A stretch of DNA of 7,232 nucleotides from Microcaldota archaeon (GTDB lineage: Archaea; Micrarchaeota; Micrarchaeia; Anstonellales; Bilamarchaeaceae): positions 1-7,232 of the forward strand of contig JACPAS010000081.1 in the NCBI GenBank assembly GCA_016180665.1, given 5' to 3'. The notes under the pieces are model-generated. The model did not search any database and was not told the DNA's origin. It saw nothing but the letters and a program-made list of their open reading frames with translations. Position 1 is the stretch's first letter. Each line of letters opens with the position of its first letter. Positions 1-5,163 of this stretch are shown here, one piece after another. A program made the position numbers and the translations under genes.

Positions 1-2
1 TA

Positions 3-350
3 TTTCAAGATGAGGAAGCCCAAGGAAGAGCAGAGGCTTTTGCAAGAGTTAACTTACCAAGAAGCGTTATTGAATTCGGATCAGGAATGCTTTTTACAGA
101 TACAAAACAGGTCTATATACAGGGAAGCGCAGAATGGGATGCTTCAAGTTGGTTTGGATTAACAGCAAATGTTTTAGGTTCAGTTAGTACGGACGATAGG
201 GAACTTGGAACAGCATTTCAGGTTGGAGTCATAATTGCACCATGGGGTAGAGGAAAAGCTGAGTTTAGACTACAATATAAAAATGCTTTTGGAGATCCAA
301 GTTCGATTTTCCCGCAAAGGTTTAATGCAACTATAAAATTAGGTGAGTAG
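3..350 (+). CDS. Beta-strand-rich protein of unknown family, C-terminal 115 residues (5' partial)
   Basis: The frame is open from the left edge, so the ATG at 87 is almost certainly internal: the 28 codons before it read as normal protein. I do not recognise the family. The visible part is a run of amphipathic beta-strand-like segments in which polar and hydrophobic residues alternate, for example AEFRLQYKNAF and RFNATIKLGE. They are separated by short polar turns (STDDRE, PWGRG, FGDPSS). This pattern suits an extracellular beta-sandwich or, more speculatively, the end of a beta-barrel; it lacks the terminal aromatic typical of bacterial outer-membrane barrels. It ends with TAG, 8 nt before the signal-peptide gene that follows, so the two are probably co-transcribed or at least both envelope genes. 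Confidence is high that it is coding and low on function. Confidence 0.7.
   Translation, partial: FQDEEAQGRAEAFARVNLPRSVIEFGSGMLFTDTKQVYIQGSAEWDASSWFGLTANVLGSVSTDDRELGTAFQVGVIIAPWGRGKAEFRLQYKNAFGDPSSIFPQRFNATIKLGE
332..339 (+). promoter_or_regulatory. Possible TATA box (TATAAAAT) for the surface-protein gene
   Basis: An archaeal TATA-like octamer inside the end of the upstream gene, placed to start transcription around 358-365, which would give a nearly leaderless message. A similar TATAAAAA lies at 276-283. The region is AT-rich, so either match could be chance, and the gene may simply be read through from upstream. Confidence 0.2.
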
Positions 351-356
351 TTACTT

Positions 357-364
357 AGGTGATC
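357..364 (+). promoter_or_regulatory. Shine-Dalgarno AGGTGATC for the surface protein
   Basis: These eight bases match the reverse complement of the archaeal 16S 3' tail without mismatch. The GTG at 359 lies inside the site, so the site cannot serve it. It would serve the in-frame CTG at 368, with 5 nt between AGGTGA and CTG, giving a signal peptide that begins M-K-Q-I-R. A second AGGTGA (341-346) lies 12 nt before the GTG, which is long. Which start is used is unresolved. Confidence 0.45.
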
Positions 365-1021
365 GAACTGAAACAAATACGTATAACATTTGGATTTATG
401 CTTATTCTGCTGATTTCATTAGCTTTTGCTGCAACTAAAGATTATACATTTGATAAAAAAGTTGGAATAGCAGACGTAGGGATACCAAAAGTTAATACAA
501 ATATAAAAAATAATGCATTTCTCCAGATTTCAGTAAGCCAGACAAAAGTTCTAAAGGCAAATAATCCTGACTCCCTTGGGGATTTTGGAAGTAGCGATGT
601 AATCTGTCCTACCACTGGGAGCACAAAAGCAGTTATAACAGACGGATGGGCCGTATCCAAATTTGATGCACAATCAGCCTATGATCCAAGCGGTTCAGTT
701 CCAAATTCTTATAATAGCTTCACTCAACAACCAATAAAATGGATTTCTCTGGATGAACTGACAAAGCTTAAAGATTGTGATTCAGATGTGTTCTTTGATT
801 CAGGGAAAGCCAAAAATAAAGACTGTTATAACTACATTAAAACCAATTTATTATCTTCCCAAAAGGCGACATACATTGCAGACTATGATTTTCAGTTGAA
901 TACCCCTAAACAATATCCTAATAGGGAAGGACTGGCAAATGTTTATTGTAGCGGGAATGCGGTATTGAAGGATGGAAGTAATGACCTTACAAAAGAAGGA
1001 TCGTATGATCTGATTTTGTAA
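359..1021 (+). CDS. N-terminal fragment of the surface protein (signal peptide plus unknown domain)
   Basis: This 220-codon frame runs from GTG 359 to TAA 1019-1021. Residues 1-24 form a clear signal peptide: a short basic n-region (KQIR), a hydrophobic core (FGFMLILLISLAFA) and an A-x-A site. The mature part is polar, with cysteines in DVICPTTG, KDCDSD, KDCYNY and VYCSGN. I recognise no family. The stop falls inside a likely strand ('GSYDLIL-stop-TQNVKCLAA'), and the same frame continues without a gap, so this is the front of the larger gene rather than a complete protein. The start is uncertain: a well-placed Shine-Dalgarno sequence favours an in-frame CTG at 368, while GTG 359 has an AGGTGA 12 nt upstream. 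If translated as is, it would give a secreted protein of about 195 residues without the repeat array. Confidence 0.6.
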   Translation: MIELKQIRITFGFMLILLISLAFAATKDYTFDKKVGIADVGIPKVNTNIKNNAFLQISVSQTKVLKANNPDSLGDFGSSDVICPTTGSTKAVITDGWAVSKFDAQSAYDPSGSVPNSYNSFTQQPIKWISLDELTKLKDCDSDVFFDSGKAKNKDCYNYIKTNLLSSQKATYIADYDFQLNTPKQYPNREGLANVYCSGNAVLKDGSNDLTKEGSYDLIL

Positions 1022-2830
1022 ACACAGAATGTAAAATGTCTGGCTGCATTAAAACAGCCAACTGCTGATTATGCTAATATTTACAATGATAAGTATGTTG
1101 CAATAGACAAAACTTTTGATGAATTAACTCCGGGATCGGTCGTACTTACAGTAAAGGATGCTAAAATGTCTGCAACTGCAAAAGTAGAAACCACAACAAT
1201 TAAGACCACTGCTGGAGGAAAGGGATTCTTGTATATTACGGTAACCAATACCGGAACTGTACCGTTAAAGGTAGCAAGTATTACCAAGGCAATTGGAAGT
1301 GGTACTGGGTTTACGATAACTGCTGGCGAACCTGCAAAGGACCCGTTTTTTGGAGTAGATAATGATTTTGATGAACCCATACAACCTGGAGAAACAGGAA
1401 ATATTTTTGCAACCGTAACTACTCCTGATCCAATGCCAGATAAAACTAATATAAAAATAGCTATTGGAATTCAGGCACTTGAACCAACATGTGCAAAAAA
1501 TGATCCTGACAATCTTGAAGTTTTATTTATTAATGGGGAGTTTACTGCAGAGGAGATACCTGCTGCAACAAGCTGCACGCTAAGCCCGAATAGCTTAAGT
1601 GGAGAAGTTGAGAAAGAGTTATCTTACAAAATAACCTGCAAAGACAAAACTGGAATAGTAGTCACTTGTCCTGAACAGAAATTCCTGGATTTTAAAGTAT
1701 CTCCTGCATCAACAGCCAGTTTTATTAGTTATGCTGCAAACAATGTGAAATTTAAAGTGATTAGCACTGGAACATCTACTGTTACCGTTTCCACAAAGAG
1801 CAGTTACCCTAATAATGATTTTTCTTGTAGTGCACAGATTTTGGGGGTTGCAGGCGAGAAAGACCCTGTTCCAACAAGTTGTACTTTAAGCCCGAATAGC
1901 TTAAGTGGAAAAATTGGTGAAATACTCAATTATCAGATGAGCTGCACAAACAAGGATGGAGAAGTTGTTGCGTGTTACGAAAAGAATAGTTTAGATTTTG
2001 TTTTTTCTAATCCAAATATAGCGTCATTCAGCAGTTATGCAACTGATTCTGCAGAGGTTTTGGTAAAGGGCGCTGGAGAAACACAATTCACTGTTAAGAC
2101 TAAGGCCGGTCTGCCAAGCAGTTATTCCTGTAATGCTAAAGTTGTTGGGCTGGAAGATGCAGACCAAATAAACAGCTGCACAATTACCAAACCATCAAAA
2201 ATAGACGAAGATAAGAAGTTTTCAGTTTCGCTCACATGCTTTGATAAGACAAAAGTTATTTCATGTAATAATGTTGAGTGGGCATTAAGCGGATTTGCAG
2301 CTAATGAAGCAGTCCTGCATTCAAGTGACAATCACGCTGCATCTATTACATTAACTGAAAAGGATGCTTCTGGAAGCATAGTGGCAAGTGTAGATAATAA
2401 AAAGTTCCATTGTGTTGAGGGATTAGCTGTGACTGGAGCGATAACCAAACCGAAAATTACAAGCTGCACCCTCACCCCTGGAAAGCTAACTGGGAAAATT
2501 GGAGATACAGTATTTTATGATATTATTTGCAAGGATAGTCTTGGAACTATCGTAGAATGTGATGATGAAACACTGGTGGAATTTAAAAGTTCTGATGAAA
2601 ACGTCGGCGTCTTTAGTAGTTATACGAAAAAACAGGTGAATGTATTTGTAAAGAATGCTGGTACTGCACAATTTACGGTTTCAAGCAAAGTGAATAATCC
2701 AAATAAGTATTCATGCAGTGCCGACTTTGTTGGAATTTCACCGCAGCAGGCAAATTCATGCGTTCTTACTAAGCCCTCTACTATTGATTTGAATAAACAA
2801 TTCTCAGTTGGAGTGACGAGAGTGGCGTAA
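1022..2830 (+). CDS. Middle fragment of the surface protein: Ig-like domain and modules A1, A2, B1, A3 and start of B2
   Basis: It continues in the frame of the preceding fragment; the first possible start after the TAA is ATG 1166, giving 554 codons. AAAGGA at 1153-1158 lies 7 nt before that ATG and could pass for a ribosome site, but a product from there would lack a signal peptide while being full of paired cysteines, so true initiation is unlikely. Full-length residues 285-400 look like an Ig-like sandwich (FLYITVTNTG, then IQPGETGNIFATV). Four complete repeat modules follow. The frame ends abnormally: after 'DLNKQFSVGV' it reads T-R-V-A-stop, whereas sister modules continue with a conserved Cys-Phe-(Asp/Asn). 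The missing cysteine codon marks the end as a lesion, not a natural C-terminus. Confidence 0.6.
   Translation, partial: TQNVKCLAALKQPTADYANIYNDKYVAIDKTFDELTPGSVVLTVKDAKMSATAKVETTTIKTTAGGKGFLYITVTNTGTVPLKVASITKAIGSGTGFTITAGEPAKDPFFGVDNDFDEPIQPGETGNIFATVTTPDPMPDKTNIKIAIGIQALEPTCAKNDPDNLEVLFINGEFTAEEIPAATSCTLSPNSLSGEVEKELSYKITCKDKTGIVVTCPEQKFLDFKVSPASTASFISYAANNVKFKVISTGTSTVTVSTKSSYPNNDFSCSAQILGVAGEKDPVPTSCTLSPNSLSGKIGEILNYQMSCTNKDGEVVACYEKNSLDFVFSNPNIASFSSYATDSAEVLVKGAGETQFTVKTKAGLPSSYSCNAKVVGLEDADQINSCTITKPSKIDEDKKFSVSLTCFDKTKVISCNNVEWALSGFAANEAVLHSSDNHAASITLTEKDASGSIVASVDNKKFHCVEGLAVTGAITKPKITSCTLTPGKLTGKIGDTVFYDIICKDSLGTIVECDDETLVEFKSSDENVGVFSSYTKKQVNVFVKNAGTAQFTVSSKVNNPNKYSCSADFVGISPQQANSCVLTKPSTIDLNKQFSVGVTRVA
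1568..1873 (+). repeat. Module A1 (type A, 102 codons)
   Basis: First module of the array, opening with TSCTLSPNSLSG. Cysteines are at module positions 3, 24, 34 and 87, the type-A pattern. A 23-nt stretch at 1581-1603 is identical to 1887-1909 in the next module. Confidence 0.8.
1874..2170 (+). repeat. Module A2 (type A, 99 codons)
   Basis: It again opens TSCTLSPNSLSG and keeps the four cysteines. It is the only type-A module following another A directly in the first part of the array, which fits a simple tandem duplication of A1 and A2 before the B-A alternation begins. Confidence 0.8.
2171..2458 (+). repeat. Module B1 (type B, 96 codons)
   Basis: First type-B module. Cysteines are at positions 3, 23, 32 and 81. 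Type-B hallmarks are KKFSVSLTCFD, SCNNVEW and a late G-x-I-x-A-x-V-D-x-K segment before the last cysteine. These differ from type A, where the central block is a BIG2-like SxSY segment. Confidence 0.8.
2459..2752 (+). repeat. Module A3 (type A, 98 codons)
   Basis: It opens TSCTLTPGKLTGKIGD, has four conserved cysteines and a clear BIG2-like centre (SSDENVGVFSSY, then GTAQFTV). It sits between B1 and the broken B2. Confidence 0.8.
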
Positions 2831-3027
2831 TAACTGCTTGTAAAAATACTAACTGGCAGGTCGGTGGGTTTAAGCCGAACGAATATACTCTTGGAACGAC
2901 CAGCGATACTAGTGCTTTATTGACCATAAAGAAAGGAGATGTAATTGGAGATCTAACTGCAAATATTGATGGTAAATACAGCTGTAAAACAGATTTAGCA
3001 GTTAATGGTGTGGGGAGCAACCTTGCA
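2753..3027 (+). repeat. Module B2 (type B), carrying the frameshift
   Basis: It opens NSCVLTKPSTIDLNKQFSV in one frame and continues ESGVITACKNTNW in another. It is 275 nt long, while the sister module B3 is 285 nt, so exactly 10 nt are missing. The missing part includes the second conserved cysteine (TCFD in B1, DCFD in B3). The 18 bases at 2779-2796 are identical to 3351-3368 in B3. Confidence 0.8.
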
Positions 3028-5163
3028 AAAGCATGCACACTGAGCCCACAGAATCTAAATGGAAAAGCAGGAAGTGAAGTTGTATATCACATAACTTGTG
3101 TAGATCAGACTGGAAAATTGGTGGACTGTCCCCATCAAAACCGCCTAGGGTTCTCAAGCTCAAACGAGAATGTCGCTACATTCAGTTCATATAACAAAGA
3201 TACTGTTAATGTGCTTGTCAAAGGTACTGGAAATATTCAGTTCACAGTTTTTACTACTACTTATCCGAACCAGTTTTTCTGCAGCGCTAATTTAGCTGGT
3301 ACTGGTGGGAATATAAGTGAAATAACTTCATGCACACTTCATAAGCCGCCTACTATTGATTTGAATAAGCAGTTCTCAGTTCCAATTGATTGTTTTGATG
3401 CAAGTGGAAAATTAATTGCTTGTAAAAATGTTGGTTGGGGAGTTACCGAATTTGCAGCTGATGAATTTAAGTTTGGAACTCTGAACGATAAAGAAGCATT
3501 CCTCACAATTACCAAAAGTGATGCTGTTGGAGAATTAAATGCAAATGCCAATGGAAAAGCTTTTTGTAAGACGGATTTGTTTGTTAACGGAGTTGGAAGC
3601 AACCTTGCAACAAGCTGCACGCTAAGTCCAGCAAGTTTAAGTGGAAAAACTGGAGATACTCTAAAATATAAGATTGCATGTAAAGACAAAACTGGCAAAG
3701 GAGTTGAATGCCCCCATGAAGGTCGTTTAGCTTTCTCAAGTTCGAATGAGAATGTTGCTACATTTAGCAGCTATGATAAAGAAGAGACAGGTGTTTTTGT
3801 AAAGGCACCTGGAAATGCACAATTCACAGTAATAACAACAACCTATCCAAATAAATTCTCCTGTAAGTCGAATGTCGTTGGAACTGGCCTACCAATAAAT
3901 GGAACTAATGGAACGACTACTGCAGATCTGGTCTTGAAGCCACCTATATTATTTGTGCAGGTCGGAAAAAGGGGATTGTATGAGCTGGATTGCTTTATCA
4001 ACAATACTTTGAGTTCCTGTCCTAGCCCGCCTGAGCTAGAACTTGAATTTAGCACACCTAACGCGGACCTGGATACTTACAAGAAAGACTATTTCGGACC
4101 TGGAAAAAGTGCAATTTCAGTTAATGGAATAACAGAAGGGTCTTCTTTAATAATTGCAAAATGGCCTAAGTTTAATATAATAAAAACTGCAAAGATTGAG
4201 GTATTCGATAATATTACCGGAGGAAATCAGACTGGTAATGGAACAACAGTATGCGATCTTGATCCTTCTTCAATAAACATAGGGCTAAACAAGATTGGTC
4301 CTGTGACTCTGACTTGTTTAAATAACACTAAACCAATTTCCTGCCCGCTTATTTCAGTAGAATTTAGTAATAATAATGCAAACCTCCAGTCATATAAGAA
4401 AAATGTATTCGGATTGGGTAAGGACGAATTGGTGGTTAAGACTAACTCCCTTGGAAATTCGCTTATGACTGTTAAATCTGATGAATTCACTAATGCGTGC
4501 GCAACGATTATAGTAATAGGGCCAGGAAATCAGACAAACGTTACCAGTAACATAACCAATTCAGGAACAGGATGTGTTCTTAGCTTACCATCAGTAATTG
4601 AAGAAGATAAACAATTCTCAGTTGGGTTAAGCTGCTTTAACGATTCCAGTGGCAGTAAGAAGGGCGTGGGTTGCAATAATGTAGAATGGAGCATTAATGG
4701 ACTTGGACCAAATGATTATACTTTACACTCTACAAGCGATGGAGATGCAGTGTTAACACTTACAAAGGAAGATGTAGTCGGAACTATAACCGCAAATGTT
4801 GATAATAAGTATAGCTGTGCAACTGATATTTTTGTTACCAAAAATCTTTGTACTGTAAGTCCTTCAATATGGATAGCAAAGCCAGGTGATGAAAGGACAT
4901 TTGCAGTAAAATGTAAATTTGAAGATACTGTTGAAGAGTGTAACGTGGTTCAATGGAACATCAACCAACTTGGACCTGGATTTACAAAGAAATCTGATTC
5001 TACGAACCAGTCTAAGCAAACTATATCTGCTCCGAAAGATGCAAATACATTTGTAGATGGAAAAAACATAGTCGTAACTGCAGAAGGAATAGACAGTGGA
5101 AAGGAATATCTCTGCACAGTTAAAACATATATTGCAAGTTTGATTTGCCAGGATTTGGTTTAG
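2816..5163 (+). CDS. C-terminal fragment of the surface protein: rest of B2 and modules A4, B3, A5, C1, C2, B4, B5
   Basis: Coding homology resumes in a new frame with 'ESGVITACKN' at 2818, matching 'ASGKLIACKN' of the sister module. The frame itself is open from 2797. The first formal start is TTG 2920, in the middle of a module and without a ribosome-binding site, so 2920 (747 codons) is only a formal start. Seven further modules follow, including two of a distinct type C carrying the motif YKK-x2-FG-x-GK. Linkers around the C modules are packed with N-x-S/T sequons. The last module has a fifth cysteine, four residues before the stop (CQDLV). There is no hydrophobic C-terminal helix or recognisable sorting signal. 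The gene ends at TAG 5161-5163, overlapping the end of gatB on the other strand. Confidence 0.6.
3028..3324 (+). repeat. Module A4 (type A, 99 codons)
   Basis: Cysteines are at positions 3, 24, 34 and 85. The centre SSSNENVATFSSY is shared exactly with A5, 582 nt downstream, marking the pair as a recent duplicate. Confidence 0.8.
3325..3609 (+). repeat. Module B3 (type B, 95 codons)
   Basis: Intact sister of the broken B2, with DLNKQFSV, DCFDASGKLIACKN and the linker VNGVGSNLA in common. It is the reference used here to size the deletion in B2. Confidence 0.8.
3610..3921 (+). repeat. Module A5 (type A) with sequon-bearing linker
   Basis: Four-cysteine type-A module opening TSCTLSPASLSGKTGD. 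Its tail (3880-3921) is a flexible Gly/Thr linker with two N-G-T sequons, the first of three such linkers. Confidence 0.8.
3922..4248 (+). repeat. Module C1 (type C), lacking the first and fourth cysteines
   Basis: Divergent module with the type-C motif YKKDYFGPGK. It keeps the two central cysteines (LDC and SSC) but has Ala where C2 has its first cysteine (ADL against CDL), and no cysteine in its last strand (KTAKIEV). The linker 4207-4248 holds three N-x-T sequons. Confidence 0.75.
4249..4569 (+). repeat. Module C2 (type C), all four cysteines present
   Basis: Sister of C1 with YKKNVFGLGK. Cysteines occur in VCDL, LTC, ISC and NAC. The linker 4519-4569 holds three sequons (NQT, NVT, NIT) before the next module. 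Confidence 0.75.
4570..4845 (+). repeat. Module B4 (type B, 92 codons)
   Basis: Return to type B after the C pair: KQFSVGLSCFND, GCNNVEW, YSC. It resembles B1 (both have IxED.KxFSV and CNNVEW) more than B2 or B3, so it is not part of the recent duplication. Confidence 0.75.
4846..5160 (+). repeat. Module B5, divergent terminal type-B module (105 codons)
   Basis: It opens LCTVSPSIW, then has VKC, ECNVVQW and YLC, a type-B-like layout with extra residues between the third and fourth cysteines. A fifth cysteine lies in the final CQDLV. It is the most divergent module, as expected for the capping unit of an array. Confidence 0.6.
5061..5066 (-). terminator. Possible T6 terminator of the gat operon
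   Basis: Six A on the plus strand give a T6 tract on the gat strand, about 95 nt past the gatB stop and inside the surface-protein gene. It is short, so weak support only. Confidence 0.2.

Larger units (their letters stand above)
359..5163 (+). pseudogene. Giant secreted surface protein with 12 Cys-stapled Ig-like modules, broken by a nonsense codon and a frameshift
   Basis: Three consecutive reading frames (359-1021, 1022-2830, about 2816-5163) make one gene. The first two share a frame, separated only by TAA at 1019-1021, and the 48 codons between that TAA and the next ATG (1166) read as ordinary protein. The second and third meet inside a type-B module where 10 nt are missing relative to the sister module at 3325-3609. 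Adding 10 nt gives exactly 1604 codons. The repaired product has a Sec signal peptide (1-24, cleavage likely after AFA), an unknown region (about 25-280), an Ig-like domain (about 285-400) and twelve Ig-like modules (404-1604) resembling the BIG2 group, for example 'SSSNENVATFSSY' and 'GTGNIQFTV'. No C-terminal membrane helix is visible. An adhesin or cell-wall-like role is inference. Whether it is a true pseudogene or an assembly artefact cannot be decided from one sequence. Confidence 0.8.

Noticed and set aside
1019..1021. TAA as a recoded sense codon
   Set aside because: gatB ends in TAA, and TAG and TGA also end genes in the window. No stop is systematically read through, so a point mutation or sequence error is simpler.
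359..1567. Possible archaeal fusexin (HAP2/Fsx1-like) N-terminal domain, suggested by a cysteine-bearing beta-rich ectodomain followed by an NTG Ig-like domain
   Set aside because: No fusion loop or diagnostic motif is visible, and the protein lacks the C-terminal transmembrane helix that a fusexin needs. The NTG pattern is common in unrelated Ig-like domains.
2805..2835. Programmed ribosomal frameshift joining the two large frames
   Set aside because: No slippery heptamer is present, and 10 nt including a conserved cysteine codon are missing, so slippage by one base would not restore the domain.
442..4490. Minus-strand open frames opposite the surface gene (for example 442-660, 1081-1380, 3339-3698, 4227-4490)
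   Set aside because: They lie wholly antisense to a frame with strong protein repeat structure, have no recognisable domains, and recur because the repeats recur.
1568..5160. Regularly spaced DNA repeats that could be taken for a CRISPR-like array
   Set aside because: The repeats are diverged, about 285-325 nt long and entirely explained by protein modules with conserved cysteines.
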